Of a stretch of DNA of 64,000 nt, positions 37,512 through 49,103 are shown one piece after another. The first letter of the stretch is position 1. Every line of letters starts with the position of its first letter. The translations under genes and the position numbers were made by a program. The notes under the pieces are model-generated. The model did not search any database and had not been told where the DNA came from. It was given only the letters and a program-made list of their open reading frames with translations. The DNA lies in NCBI RefSeq assembly GCF_007988865.1, contig NZ_BJUY01000004.1, positions 1 through 64,000 on the forward strand. Direction: 5' to 3'. This DNA is from Alkalibacterium kapii (GTDB lineage Bacteria > Bacillota > Bacilli > Lactobacillales > Carnobacteriaceae_A).

Positions 37512-39047
37512 TTATTTTCCAATGTTTTCGTCATCAGAGAAAGTCGTTTCCTGATTCTCGGGGAATTTCTTGTCTTCATTATCAGTAAATGGCGGCTCTC
37601 CTTGTCCACCACTTGTCGGTGTTGTTTCGTCATCTTTAGAAAAAGTGGCTTCTTCGATTTCTTCCATTGAAGCTTTATGGCTTTCTTCCTCGCCCATACC
37701 GTCTCTTTCTTCAGCGAATTCCACTAAATCTTCTGCTTGGTCAGGATTGAGCTGACCGGCTTGGAAATCTGTTTCCATCACAGGTTCCCCCGGCTGACGC
37801 TCCATATAATCACTGTCTTCTGCTAAAACAGTTGAGTCAGAATCTTCCGTTACATTATCGTCTTCATATTTTTCTACGTCTAAAGACTCATCTTCCTGGA
37901 ATAAGGAAGGAGCTTCACTGATCGAATCGTAATCATTTATGGCATCAGGATCATTTTCACTCAGCGCTTCTAAAAATGCGTCATCTTTCAGTTCTTCAGA
38001 CTCTTCACTTAAAGCTTCCATATCAGATTCTGACTTGATATCGATTTTGAAGCCTGTCAGTTTTGCGGCTAAGCGCACGTTTTGTCCACGTTTTCCAATG
38101 GCTAGAGAGAGCTGATAATCCGGAACAACAATGATACACGAATGCTGGTTTTCATCAAATTGAACATCAACGACTTGGGCAGGATTCAAGGCATTCTTGA
38201 TATAAACTGCTGGATCCTTATCCCATTCAACAATATCCATATTTTCACCGTGCAGTTCATTGACGATCGCTTGAACGCGAGCTCCTCGTGGTCCTACACA
38301 TGTTCCCACCGGATCGACGTTTTCATCGCGAGAAAAGACGGCGATTTTAGAACGGTCACCTGCTTCACGGGCTATCGAAACGATCTCCACGATACCATCA
38401 TAAATTTCAGGAACTTCCTGTTCAAACAGTCGTTTGATCAAATTAGGATGGGTACGACTGACAAAAACTTGAGGCCCTTTAGTCGAATTTTCAACTTTGC
38501 TGACATATACTTTTATTCGATCATGTGTTTCATAGGTTTCATTCTCAATCTGATCACGTTTTGATAAAACGGCTTCGACCTTACCTAAATTGATATAGAT
38601 AAATTTGTTGTCCTGTCTTTCGACAGTCCCTGTCATCAGGTCATCCTCGTATTCAATGTATTCGTTATAAATTATCGAACGTTCAGCCTCTCGCATACGC
38701 TGCATAATAACTTGTTTAGCTGTTTGCGCAGCGATACGACCGAAGTTTTTCGGAGTTACTTCAAACTTTATTTTATCTCCTAATTCATAGGCTTTCTTTC
38801 GTTCGCGTGCTTCTTCTAAACTGATTTCCAGTTGCGAGTCATAGACATCTTCTACAACTTCTTTCACTTGATAAACGGTTATTGTTCCTTTTTTCTCGTT
38901 GAAATCCACTTCAACATTCTGCGAAGTACCATAGTTACGTTTATATGCAGATACTAAAGCTGCTTCCAATGCATCGATTACGATCTCTTTTGAAATTCCT
39001 TTTTCTTTCTCCAAGGTTTCAAGAGCAGATGCTAATTCTTTACTCAT
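37512..39047 (-). CDS. nusA: Transcription termination/antitermination factor NusA with long acidic tail
   Basis: A 511-aa protein. The N-terminal RNAP-binding domain (residues 1-125), S1 domain (about 130-200) and KH1/KH2 domains (FSRDENVDPVGTCVGPRGARV in pieces; YQLSLAIGKRGQNVRLAAKLTG in pieces) occupy the first 345 residues. The following 165 residues are a low-complexity acidic tail rich in Asp, Glu and Ser that is not seen in Bacillus NusA (371 aa). It regulates pausing and termination. AAGGGTG precedes the ATG. Confidence 0.96.
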   Translation of the reverse strand: MSKELASALETLEKEKGISKEIVIDALEAALVSAYKRNYGTSQNVEVDFNEKKGTITVYQVKEVVEDVYDSQLEISLEEARERKKAYELGDKIKFEVTPKNFGRIAAQTAKQVIMQRMREAERSIIYNEYIEYEDDLMTGTVERQDNKFIYINLGKVEAVLSKRDQIENETYETHDRIKVYVSKVENSTKGPQVFVSRTHPNLIKRLFEQEVPEIYDGIVEIVSIAREAGDRSKIAVFSRDENVDPVGTCVGPRGARVQAIVNELHGENMDIVEWDKDPAVYIKNALNPAQVVDVQFDENQHSCIIVVPDYQLSLAIGKRGQNVRLAAKLTGFKIDIKSESDMEALSEESEELKDDAFLEALSENDPDAINDYDSISEAPSLFQEDESLDVEKYEDDNVTEDSDSTVLAEDSDYMERQPGEPVMETDFQAGQLNPDQAEDLVEFAEERDGMGEEESHKASMEEIEEATFSKDDETTPTSGGQGEPPFTDNEDKKFPENQETTFSDDENIGK

Positions 39048-39088
39048 AGTTTTACACCCTTTACTTATTTCTAGTTAGACAGTGATGT

Positions 39089-39565
39089 TTAAAATTCGAT
39101 AGCTAATCGAGCTTTGGCTATATGTTTCTTTTCGATTTCCAGATCTTTACGTCTTGTTTTGTCTTTGACAGTCATGACGATATATCCCTCATGCCACTCT
39201 TTCAAAGTCCCGTCAAACGATCCACGGCCATTTATTTCACCATGCAATTTCACATGTATATACTGACCTATGGCATTTTTCAAGTCTTCATCTGTAGGCA
39301 GAGGACGCTCAGCTCCAGGCGAAGATACCTCCAGATAATATTGGTGAGGAATGGGATCAGGTTCTATAGCATCTAATTTTTCCCCTATTTTTTCACTGAA
39401 TAGTGCGCAATCATCGAGATCTACGCCTTCTGGCTTATCGATATATAAACGTAAAAACCAGTTTTTTCCTTCTTTTACATAGTCAACATCAACTAAATCA
39501 TAACCCAGCTCTGATGCAACAGGCTGTGATAACTCTTTAACTTTGTCTACAGTATTCAAATACAC
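39089..39565 (-). CDS. rimP: Ribosome maturation factor RimP
   Basis: A 158-aa protein acting in 30S assembly. The two-domain layout is visible: an N-terminal alpha/beta domain (VDKVKELSQPVASELGYDLVDVDYVKEGKNW in pieces, ending SSPGAERPL) and a C-terminal SH3-like barrel (FDGTLKEWHEGYIVM). The start is uncertain: GAGGAG is five nt from GTG 39565, which is used; GTG 39571 touches it and TTG 39559 is 11 nt away. First gene of the translation operon. Confidence 0.92.
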   Translation of the reverse strand: MYLNTVDKVKELSQPVASELGYDLVDVDYVKEGKNWFLRLYIDKPEGVDLDDCALFSEKIGEKLDAIEPDPIPHQYYLEVSSPGAERPLPTDEDLKNAIGQYIHVKLHGEINGRGSFDGTLKEWHEGYIVMTVKDKTRRKDLEIEKKHIAKARLAIEF

Positions 39566-39618
39566 TTTCACTCCTCTATTAATTAATGTCGTGCTCTTTT
39601 CTTTTTTTTATAAAAGGC

Positions 39619-39654
39619 TGTGAAAAAGAGTGAGCGGTTTCGCTCACTCTTTAC
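39619..39654 (-). terminator. polC terminator
   Basis: AAAGAGTGAGCG (minus strand 39652-39641) pairs with CGCTCACTCTTT (39636-39625), loop of four, followed by TTCACAG; 12-bp perfect stem. It separates polC from rimP. Confidence 0.9.
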
Positions 39655-39729
39655 TCAGTCTATCCCGCTCGATTCGTTAATACTATACCATAGATACCTT
39701 GTTTTCGCAACTTGGACACTTGTATAGTG

Positions 39730-42700
39730 TCACAAATCAAACAATGATAACTGGTTTTCATCCGGCATCTCTACTAATGCCTGGTTTGTTTCCAGATATT
39801 CCATAACTGTTTTGGAAACTTTGCCTCTTCTGGACAAGTCTTCTTTAGACAAGAAAGGACCGTCTTTTCTAGCATCCACGATAGCATTGGCCACACTGGC
39901 TCCAAGAGATGGAACTGCTCTAAAGGGTGCGATCAATGAGTCTTCTTCGATCAAAAAGTTTTTCGCATCTGATTTATCGATGTCGACCATCTTGAATGAA
40001 AAACCGCGTTCGGTCATTTCATTAGCTATTTCAAGAACAGTCAAAAGATTTTTTTCTTTTGTTGAAGCGTCCATTCCTTTATCTGTGATTTCTTTCATGC
40101 GTGCTTTAATAGCTTCCTTACCTTTGGCCATGACTTCCAAATCAAAATCACTAGCCCTTATAGAGAAATAAGCAGCATAATAATATAAAGGATGATGGAC
40201 TTTGAAGTAAGCTACACGCAGAGCCATCAAGATATAAGCGGCAGCGTGGGCTTTAGGGAACATATATTTGATTTTAAGACAGGAAGCTATATACCATTCA
40301 GGTACGTCTTTATCACGCATTTCCTTTTGCCAGTCATCCGGGATCCCACGGCCTTTCCTGACATACTCCATGATCTGGAATGCCAAACCGTCATCCAGAC
40401 CCTTATGTTGAAGGTAAATCATAATATCGTCACGACATCCGATCACTTCCGAAAGGGGAATGTTGTTCTTTCTAATAAGTTCTTCTGCATTGCCCAGCCA
40501 CACATCTGTGCCGTGTGACAATCCGGATATCTGAAGCAATTCTGCAAAAGTCGTTGGCTTGGTCTGTTCAAGCATCTGACGAACAAAACGTGTTCCAAAT
40601 TCCGGTACACCCAATGTGCCAGTTTTCGAAAAAATTTGTTCTTCAGTTACACCTAAGACCTCTGTTCCACTGAATAATTTCATGACATCCGGATCATTTA
40701 CAGGAATATCTAAAGGATCTATTCCTGATAAATCCTGCAGCATACGGATCATACTCGGATCATCATGACCCAGTATATCCAGTTTCAAAACATTGTCATG
40801 GATAGAGTGAAAGTCAAAGTGAGTCGTTTTCCACTCCGATTCCTGATCGTCCGCCGGGAACTGTATCGGTGAAAAATCATACACATCCATATAATCAGGT
40901 ATGACTATGATTCCCCCTGGATGCTGTCCGGTCGTTCGTTTAACTCCCGTCAGTCCTTTGGAAAGACGATCGACCTCAGCTGAACGGTAATTGAGCTGAT
41001 GGTCGCGCTCATAACCTTTCACAAATCCAAAAGCAGTGCGGTCGGCTATGGTCCCGATCGTTCCAGCCCGGTAAACATAGTCTTCACCAAAGAGTTCTTT
41101 TGTGTACAGATGGGCTCTCGATTGGTATTCACCAGAAAAGTTCAAATCGATATCCGGTACTTTATCCCCATTAAATCCTAAAAAGGTTTCAAATGGAATA
41201 TCCTGTCCATCTCTATAAAGAGGAGAAGCACATTTTGGACAGTTTTTTTCAGGCAGGTCAAAGCCGGAACCATATTCACCATCAGTAAAGAATTCAGAAT
41301 ACCGGCATTCTATGCAGCGGTAATGCGGCGGCATTGGATTGACTTCAGTAATTCCCGTTAAAGTGGCAACTAAACTGGAGCCGACTGAACCCCTGGAGCC
41401 AACAAGATACCCATCTGCGACGCTTTTGTGAACCAGTTTTTGTGAGATCAAATAGATTACAGAAAAACCATTTCCAATGATACTGTCGAGCTCTTTTTCG
41501 ATACGTGCTTTAATGATTTCTGGTAAAGGTTCGCCATATAACTCATGTGCTTTATCATAACTCATCTTTCTGATTTCTTCTTCTGATCCTTCCATTTTAG
41601 GTGTGTATAATTCTTCTTTTACAGGGGAAATGTCGTCCGCAACACTATCAGCAAGTGCATTGGGGTTTTTAATGACGACTTCTTCCGCTCTTTTTTCACC
41701 TAAAAACGACAGACTTTTTATCATTTCATCTGTTGTACGGAAATACACTGGAGGATTTTTATGCTGGCTGACATGGGATTTATTTTGAGTTTCCAGTAAT
41801 ATATCTCTGTAAATACCATCTTCAGGGTCGATGAAATGGACATTTCCAGTTGCTATGACTTTTTTATTCAATTCTTGTCCCAGTTTGACAATATTAAAAA
41901 TGATATCTTTCAGATCATCTTTATTTCTGACCAATTCACGGTTGATTAAATCCAAATAAGCTTCTTTAGGCATGATTTCTAAATAATCGTAATAGTCTGC
42001 TTTCTTTTTCGCTTCTTCATAACCGCGCTGCATCATCGCATCAAATACTTCGCCTTGAGCACAACCTGAACCAATGATCAAACCTTCTCTATACTTGTCC
42101 AGAAACGAACGGGGAATACGTGGAACGCGGTAAAAGTAGTCCACAAGTGAACCCGAAATCAGTTTGAACAAGTTCTTCAATCCTGCCTGGTTTTTTGCCC
42201 AGATCGTTACATGACTGGGTCTGGCTTTTTTATAAGCATCTCCCCCACCCATATATTTGTTAAGGTCGCTATGACGTTTGATATCATATTCTGCTTTTGC
42301 TTTTTTTATGAATATCCAAAGCAGCTGACCAGTTGTCTGAGAGTCATAGATAGCTCTGTGATGCTGTTCCAGATTCACTTTAAATCGTTTAGCTAAGGTA
42401 TTCAAACGATGTGTTTTAAATGAAGGATTAATAAATCTCGAAAATTCCAATGTATCTATCACTGGTAGGTCTGACATTGATAAGTCATGTTTTTTATAAG
42501 CGGTATTCAAAAAACCCATATCAAAACTGGCATTGTGTGCTACTAAAATACTGTCTTCTGAAAAAGCCTTAAATTGTGTCAGCACTTCTCTTTCAGTTTT
42601 TGAGCCACGTACCATTTCATCTGTGATACCTGTGAGGTTTGTCGTTGTATTGGATAAACGGTGCCCCGGATCAATAAATTCCTGAAACTCAGCAATGACG

Positions 42701-44061
42701 TTTCCTTTATGCATCTTAACAGCAGCAAGTTCGATTATACTATCGTAGATAGCTGACAGTCCGGTTGTTTCAACGTCGAAAACAACATACGTCGCATCGT
42801 TTAAATCGTCATCCGATTCATTATAGGCAATAGGGACGCCGTCATCGACAAGATTAGCTTCTACTCCGTAGATGATTTTCACATTATGCTTTTTTCCGGC
42901 TGCATGTGCTTCAGGGTATGATTGGGCGACGCCGTGATCAGTGATTGCTATGGCCTTATGTCCCCAGTCAGCTGCCTGTTTTACCAGATCCGTTGCACTT
43001 GGGGTAGCGTCCATCTGGCTCATATTGGTATGCGCATGGAGTTCCACTCTTTTTTCATTCTCAGGGTAACTGTCTTTTCGACTCTCATGATACGTTTGTG
43101 TGATGTCCTGTACGTTCATGACCAGATCCCGCATAAATGTGTCTTCCTGGATGCTCCCTCTGACTTTGACCCAAGTTCCTGGTTTTATCCGTTCAAACAT
43201 CATTTCATCCTGTTCATTGTTCGAAAACCGTTTACATGAAAATGAGGAAGAGTAGTCAGTTATTTTAAAAATGAGCAGTTTTCTTCCCGAACGGAGTTCC
43301 CTTATTTCTGAATCAAAGATGTAACCTTCGAGGGTGACCCGTCTTTCTTCTTCTTCGATAGATATCATCTGTTTGACTTCTTCACTTGCAGGAATCGGAC
43401 GCCCTAATTTGACTGGTCCTTCAGATTTATCGTCTTTTTTCCTTTCTTTTTTCTTCTCAGCTTTTTCAACTAGCCGTGTATATTCTTTTGCTAGAAGTTG
43501 ATCATCTTCTTCTTTTTGCAATTTAAATTCCTCAACTTTTTTCTTATTGGCATTTGAATCAAGCAAAGGAGATATTTTAAATTTTTCGGGAAAACCAAAT
43601 TGACGATAAGTCTTTGATATTTTAGGTAAAAAATCTTTTTCATATTTTTCTTCAACTAATTCTTGATCGATCAGAAAAACCCATTGTGCCTCTTTTTTCA
43701 CTGGATAGTTTTCAGCAAGTGCCTGGTTGCATATGGGTGAATCGACTCCACTGTGATCACATGCATAATTCCAGTACTGTTTCACTTTTTCTTCAGTGAT
43801 GACTGGATCATCCGTAATAATGGTCAGATCAATATCCGCTACTGAACTGAAAGAGGTTTTCATGGCATTTTTTAAAGATAAAAAAAGTTGAAATGGTAAA
43901 ATATTAGTCAACTTTAATATGATTTGCCATTTTTGTTGTTGCTTAAATACAGTCACTTTTTCTATTTCTCCATCTTTGAGCCATTTTGCTTCCTCAAAAT
44001 CAGGAGAAAACTCAATTTGTTTCAAGAGGGTTTGAAATAATTCTTTTTTGCTTAAGCTCAC
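39730..44061 (-). CDS. polC: DNA polymerase III alpha subunit, Gram-positive type (PolC)
   Basis: A 1443-aa replicative polymerase with built-in proofreading. From the N-terminus: a polC N-domain, an OB fold (about 225-310), PHP domain ([17 protein letters not shown]), 3'-5' exonuclease ([11 protein letters not shown], later [13 protein letters not shown]), and the polymerase core with ATITGxVEVN-like [15 protein letters not shown], zinc-binding CxxC segments ([14 protein letters not shown]) and [11 protein letters not shown]. The GTG at 44061 is chosen: AAGAAGG lies 7 nt upstream and the protein then begins like Bacillus PolC; an ATG nine codons earlier has no good ribosome binding site. Confidence 0.96.
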   Translation of the reverse strand: MSLSKKELFQTLLKQIEFSPDFEEAKWLKDGEIEKVTVFKQQQKWQIILKLTNILPFQLFLSLKNAMKTSFSSVADIDLTIITDDPVITEEKVKQYWNYACDHSGVDSPICNQALAENYPVKKEAQWVFLIDQELVEEKYEKDFLPKISKTYRQFGFPEKFKISPLLDSNANKKKVEEFKLQKEEDDQLLAKEYTRLVEKAEKKKERKKDDKSEGPVKLGRPIPASEEVKQMISIEEEERRVTLEGYIFDSEIRELRSGRKLLIFKITDYSSSFSCKRFSNNEQDEMMFERIKPGTWVKVRGSIQEDTFMRDLVMNVQDITQTYHESRKDSYPENEKRVELHAHTNMSQMDATPSATDLVKQAADWGHKAIAITDHGVAQSYPEAHAAGKKHNVKIIYGVEANLVDDGVPIAYNESDDDLNDATYVVFDVETTGLSAIYDSIIELAAVKMHKGNVIAEFQEFIDPGHRLSNTTTNLTGITDEMVRGSKTEREVLTQFKAFSEDSILVAHNASFDMGFLNTAYKKHDLSMSDLPVIDTLEFSRFINPSFKTHRLNTLAKRFKVNLEQHHRAIYDSQTTGQLLWIFIKKAKAEYDIKRHSDLNKYMGGGDAYKKARPSHVTIWAKNQAGLKNLFKLISGSLVDYFYRVPRIPRSFLDKYREGLIIGSGCAQGEVFDAMMQRGYEEAKKKADYYDYLEIMPKEAYLDLINRELVRNKDDLKDIIFNIVKLGQELNKKVIATGNVHFIDPEDGIYRDILLETQNKSHVSQHKNPPVYFRTTDEMIKSLSFLGEKRAEEVVIKNPNALADSVADDISPVKEELYTPKMEGSEEEIRKMSYDKAHELYGEPLPEIIKARIEKELDSIIGNGFSVIYLISQKLVHKSVADGYLVGSRGSVGSSLVATLTGITEVNPMPPHYRCIECRYSEFFTDGEYGSGFDLPEKNCPKCASPLYRDGQDIPFETFLGFNGDKVPDIDLNFSGEYQSRAHLYTKELFGEDYVYRAGTIGTIADRTAFGFVKGYERDHQLNYRSAEVDRLSKGLTGVKRTTGQHPGGIIVIPDYMDVYDFSPIQFPADDQESEWKTTHFDFHSIHDNVLKLDILGHDDPSMIRMLQDLSGIDPLDIPVNDPDVMKLFSGTEVLGVTEEQIFSKTGTLGVPEFGTRFVRQMLEQTKPTTFAELLQISGLSHGTDVWLGNAEELIRKNNIPLSEVIGCRDDIMIYLQHKGLDDGLAFQIMEYVRKGRGIPDDWQKEMRDKDVPEWYIASCLKIKYMFPKAHAAAYILMALRVAYFKVHHPLYYYAAYFSIRASDFDLEVMAKGKEAIKARMKEITDKGMDASTKEKNLLTVLEIANEMTERGFSFKMVDIDKSDAKNFLIEEDSLIAPFRAVPSLGASVANAIVDARKDGPFLSKEDLSRRGKVSKTVMEYLETNQALVEMPDENQLSLFDL

Positions 44062-44107
44062 ATTCAATCCTTCTTTCTCGAACTTCATTCTTATTAAAAT
44101 AACAGGT

Positions 44108-44151
44108 TGGATATTAAAACTGAGGCAGTGACTGCCTCAGTTTTAATATCT

Positions 44152-44152
<1 letters not shown>
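44108..44152 (-). terminator. proS terminator, 19-bp perfect stem
   Basis: GATATTAAAACTGAGGCAG (44110-44128) and CTGCCTCAGTTTTAATATC (44132-44150) form a 19-bp perfect stem with a three-base loop. The inner GC-rich part followed by TTTTAATAT works as an intrinsic terminator between proS and polC. It begins only two bases beyond the proS stop codon. Confidence 0.85.
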
Positions 44153-45888
<1,736 letters not shown>

Positions 45889-45900
45889 TCAAAGTTTAAT

Positions 45901-47163
45901 TTAAAAAAATGTCTGTATGTCGTTCCAGGTGACGATCAGCATGAGAATAACTAGGAACAGAGCACCAATCAGAGTGATGTAACCCTCTTTCTCCTGACTG
46001 ATAGGTTTTCCCCGAACACCTTCTATAATATTCAGTAACAGCTTGCCGCCATCCAAGGCTGGAATAGGTAAGAGATTCATGATCCCCAGGTTAACACTGA
46101 GAAACCCAAGCCAGCTTATTAGACCGATCGTTCCTGCTTGAACCACTGCTTCTGTCGTGGCATATATAGCCACAGGGCCGCCAAGCATATCCACACTAAA
46201 CCCGCCGGTAAAGAAAGAGGCTAAGAGCGCAAAAATTCGACTGATGATAAAGAATGTATTTGTAAAGCCATAAGTCAGTTTCGCACTCAAACTATCATCC
46301 ATAAAAGCTGTTATGCCGATCCTTCCCAGTGTTTTCCCATTCTGCTCGGCACTCATGGGCACCATGTTTTCTTCGTAAATATTTCCTTTTTCATCTTCGA
46401 TTTTAAATGTTAATTCCTGACCAGGATTATCCTGGATAACCATGACCATTTCATTCCAGGAGTCGACATTTTCTCCGTCGATTGCAAGTACCTTGTCCCC
46501 GGTTTCCACATCAGCTCTAGCAGCTGGCGTGTTTTCTTCGATGTCACCGAACTTTGCTTCGTCTGATCTTACACCACCCTGCACAAAAGCTAATAAAGTA
46601 AAGGCCAGTATAGCTAGAATAAAGTTGTTCAAGGGCCCTGCAAAATTTGTCATCATCCGTTGTAAAAGTGACGCACTCTGAAACTGTCTGTCTTTAGGAG
46701 CGACCTGTAAAATCGTTCCATCCTTTTCAACTAACAACGCATCCCGGTTGACTTCAAAAGTTCTTTCTTCGGTATCCGTACCTACTCGGCCAGTTAAAAA
46801 CATCTGATTTTCAAGGTCGAACGAGGTAACTTCCACTGGAACTGAATCAACAGATTCTTCTGTTCCTTGAATATCGATTTTTTCTACTTTTTCCTTGTCG
46901 TCGAGTGTCAGCCTGACAGCCATGCCCGGTCTTAAATCAGCCTCTTCTTCATAACCTGCCATTCTGACATATCCACCTACAGGCAGCATACGGATCGTAT
47001 ACGTCGTCTCTCCTTTTCGGTGATGAAAAAGTTTAGGGCCGAACCCAATCGCAAATTCACGAACAAGAATACCCGCTCGTTTAGCAAAATAAAAATGTCC
47101 GAACTCGTGCACGACGACAATAATGCCGAAAACCAGTAGAAAGGCTAAAATATTTTCAATCAT
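45901..47163 (-). CDS. rseP: Intramembrane site-2 zinc metalloprotease RseP/RasP
   Basis: A 420-aa membrane protease. The zinc site HEFGH is in the first membrane segment (VVVHEFGHFYFAKRAG, about residue 18), a PDZ domain (about 205-280) lies between transmembrane parts, and the second active-site motif NLLPIPALDGGKLL is near residue 355. It cleaves anti-sigma factors, signal-peptide remnants or related clients. AAAGGAG precedes the ATG. Between cdsA and proS. Confidence 0.95.
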   Translation of the reverse strand: MIENILAFLLVFGIIVVVHEFGHFYFAKRAGILVREFAIGFGPKLFHHRKGETTYTIRMLPVGGYVRMAGYEEEADLRPGMAVRLTLDDKEKVEKIDIQGTEESVDSVPVEVTSFDLENQMFLTGRVGTDTEERTFEVNRDALLVEKDGTILQVAPKDRQFQSASLLQRMMTNFAGPLNNFILAILAFTLLAFVQGGVRSDEAKFGDIEENTPAARADVETGDKVLAIDGENVDSWNEMVMVIQDNPGQELTFKIEDEKGNIYEENMVPMSAEQNGKTLGRIGITAFMDDSLSAKLTYGFTNTFFIISRIFALLASFFTGGFSVDMLGGPVAIYATTEAVVQAGTIGLISWLGFLSVNLGIMNLLPIPALDGGKLLLNIIEGVRGKPISQEKEGYITLIGALFLVILMLIVTWNDIQTFF

Positions 47164-47182
47164 ATAAAATCTCCTTTATCAA

Positions 47183-47962
47183 TCATACTACACCTAGTAT
47201 AAATAAAACATTCAGCACGAGAAGCAAACTGTCAAAACGGTCCAGAATGCCTCCATGTCCCGGTAAAATATTTCCTGAATCCTTTGTATCGTACTCTCTT
47301 TTCAACTTGGATTCAAGGAGATCGCCTATTTGTCCAGTTACAGATATGACTACCATCAGAAAGAAAGTAGAAAACAGCGACTGCGACTGGGGGAAGTAGA
47401 GAAGATAAATAAATGCCAGGACAGAGGCTAATACCGTTCCTCCTAATGCTCCTTCCACCGTTTTATTAGGTGAAATCATCGGTGCTAATTTTGTCTTGCC
47501 TATTTTTCTGCCGATCAGGTACGCTCCAGAATCTGTCGCCCAAATAACTAAGAGTATAAGTGCTAAGAGAGAAAAATTAGTTACTCTTAGAGCGACAAGG
47601 GCATAGAATCCTATGCCAATATAAATCATCATTAAAATAATTTCTGCTATATCTTTTGTTTTTATTTTCAAAAAAGCAAGTGAATATAAAAAGAGCAGCA
47701 CCATAGTCAGTACGATTATGCGTGAGAATACATCTACAGCTGATAATAATGGAAAATAAACTGATAAAACCATTATAAAAACACTTGTTAAAGAGAAAAC
47801 TGAAGGGAAAGAAATTAATTTTATTTTTTTCATATGGAGAAATTCTGACAGTCCGATCACAGCTAACACCGCCATACCAATAACCAGAGGCCAGGAACCT
47901 ATCCAGATAAGCGGTATAAACACCGCTACAGCTATAAGTGCTGTAATAACTCTAGTAAACAT
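47183..47962 (-). CDS. cdsA: Phosphatidate cytidylyltransferase
   Basis: A 259-aa multi-spanning membrane enzyme making CDP-diacylglycerol from phosphatidate and CTP. About eight hydrophobic segments; the CDS signature near the C-terminus is visible as KREYDTKDSGNILPGHGGILDRFDS (pieces). The usual uppS-cdsA-rseP order. It supplies phospholipid synthesis. Confidence 0.95.
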   Translation of the reverse strand: MFTRVITALIAVAVFIPLIWIGSWPLVIGMAVLAVIGLSEFLHMKKIKLISFPSVFSLTSVFIMVLSVYFPLLSAVDVFSRIIVLTMVLLFLYSLAFLKIKTKDIAEIILMMIYIGIGFYALVALRVTNFSLLALILLVIWATDSGAYLIGRKIGKTKLAPMISPNKTVEGALGGTVLASVLAFIYLLYFPQSQSLFSTFFLMVVISVTGQIGDLLESKLKREYDTKDSGNILPGHGGILDRFDSLLLVLNVLFILGVV

Positions 47963-47986
47963 ATTTAACCCTCTGCTTTCTGTATT

Positions 47987-48715
47987 TTATAATGCCCCAT
48001 AACGTCTTTGCCTCTTTTGATACTCAAATAACGCTTCATCGAAGATTTTTGCATTGAAATCGGGCCAAAGTAAATCAGTAAAATAAAACTCGCTGTAAGC
48101 ATTCTGCCAAAGTAGAAAGTTGCTTAAACGTTTTTCACCACTGCTTCTAATCAGCAGATCGACGTCCTGATAAGGGGTTAACGAATGTGTGAATAAATGT
48201 TCTTCGATATGCTCTGGTGTAATATCAGTAGAAGTCAATTCATTCTTTAAAACTTTTTCACATAAGGCTTGTGTCGCTTTGACGATTTCAGCTCTTCCGC
48301 CATAATTGAACGCAAAGTTCAAGGTCATGCCTGTATTATTTTTTGTCTGATCCATCGCTTTACTGATAGCTTTTTTAGTGGACTTGGGAACTTTTTCTTC
48401 AAAACCTATCATATTGACTTTAACGTTGTTCTTCTGCAGTTCTGGGACAAAACGATCGAAAAAACGTATGGGCAGCTGCATAAGAAAGTGAACTTCCTGC
48501 GGGGGTCTTTTCCAATTCTCTGTAGAAAAAGCGTACAAGGTAAGTACTTTGACACCTCGTTTGCTGGCTTGCATCGTCACTCGTCTTATCGCTTCCATAC
48601 CTTCCTCGTGACCCATTTTTCTAGGCTTTTCCTGTTTTTGTGCCCATCGTCCATTGCCATCCATTATAATCGCTACATGATTTGGTATGTTTTCTTTCTG
48701 GTTGTTCATAATCAT
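47987..48715 (-). CDS. uppS: Undecaprenyl pyrophosphate synthase
   Basis: A 242-aa cis-prenyltransferase making the C55 lipid carrier for cell-wall synthesis. Family blocks: IIMDGNGRWAQ with the catalytic Asp (about residue 20), LTLYAFSTENWKRP, LNFAFNYGGRAEI and DLLIRSSGEKRLSNFLLWQ. No ribosome binding site directly precedes the ATG; a strong AGGAGGG sits 26 nt upstream in front of a four-codon mini-ORF. First gene of uppS-cdsA-rseP-proS. Confidence 0.95.
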   Translation of the reverse strand: MIMNNQKENIPNHVAIIMDGNGRWAQKQEKPRKMGHEEGMEAIRRVTMQASKRGVKVLTLYAFSTENWKRPPQEVHFLMQLPIRFFDRFVPELQKNNVKVNMIGFEEKVPKSTKKAISKAMDQTKNNTGMTLNFAFNYGGRAEIVKATQALCEKVLKNELTSTDITPEHIEEHLFTHSLTPYQDVDLLIRSSGEKRLSNFLLWQNAYSEFYFTDLLWPDFNAKIFDEALFEYQKRQRRYGAL

Positions 48716-48752
48716 CGGCGCTTAGACTAACTGCACCTTACCCTCCTATAGT
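48716..48752 (-). promoter_or_regulatory. uppS leader: mini-ORF and hairpin holding the ribosome binding site
   Basis: Minus strand: TAGGAGGG is followed by GTG CAG TTA GTC TAA (48736-48722), a four-codon ORF, then GCGCCG and the uppS ATG. AGACTA and TAGTCT flank the block and could form a 6-bp stem with the ribosome binding site in its loop. Translation of uppS may rely on re-initiation or on this fold. Confidence 0.5.
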
Positions 48753-48820
48753 CTGAAACATCTCTTCTATTGTAGTAAAAAACCATATAAATTACCATTA
48801 GTTTTTCAAAATAACATGTG

Positions 48821-48864
48821 TTTTGATCCTAATAGTTTATCAAAATCAGTCGATTTGATACAAT
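48821..48864 (+). promoter_or_regulatory. Promoter of the 29-aa microprotein gene with clustered half-sites
   Basis: TTTATC (48836-48841), 17-bp spacer, TACAAT (48859-48864). TTTTGAT (48821-48827), ATCAAAA (48839-48845) and TTTGATA (48854-48860) form inverted pairs over the -35 and spacer, a possible operator. Confidence 0.5.
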
Positions 48865-48917
48865 ATAAATAGGTTTTATCTTGTACACATACTGATTTCT
48901 AAAGGAGGATCATTAAC

Positions 48918-49007
48918 ATGAAGCGTTTAAGCAAATATGTATTAGGCTTAGTCATCACTGCGGTTGTGACTAAACTTGTTAACAAGTATATTATAGACCG
49001 ATTATAA
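48918..49007 (+). CDS. 29-aa putative membrane microprotein
   Basis: A small gene reading opposite to its neighbours, between uppS and frr. The product starts MKRLSKYVLG and ends NKYIIDRL: positive N-terminus, one hydrophobic segment (about residues 7-20), lysine/aspartate/arginine at the C-terminus. AAAGGAGG (48901-48908) is nine nt upstream, and a promoter and terminator flank it, so it is well supported as an expressed gene for its size. Its build resembles small membrane peptides, including type I toxins, but no family is recognised. Confidence 0.65.
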   Translation: MKRLSKYVLGLVITAVVTKLVNKYIIDRL

Positions 49008-49017
49008 AAACTTGAAA

Positions 49018-49098
49018 AAAAGGAGAGTAAGCTCATAAACTTAGTGAATGTCATCTTGAAAGGACATTCTGTTAAGTTTCCTTGTGCTACTCTCCTTG
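49018..49098. terminator. Long three-part hairpin between the microprotein gene and frr
   Basis: AAGGAGAGTA (49020-49029) pairs with TACTCTCCTT (49088-49097); AAACTTA (49037-49043) with TAAGTTT (49073-49079); GAATGTC (49046-49052) with GACATTC (49063-49069). The three helices stack in one long hairpin of about 78 nt, with A- and T-rich flanks, serving as terminator for both convergent genes. Confidence 0.75.
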
Positions 49099-49103
49099 CT
49101 TTA

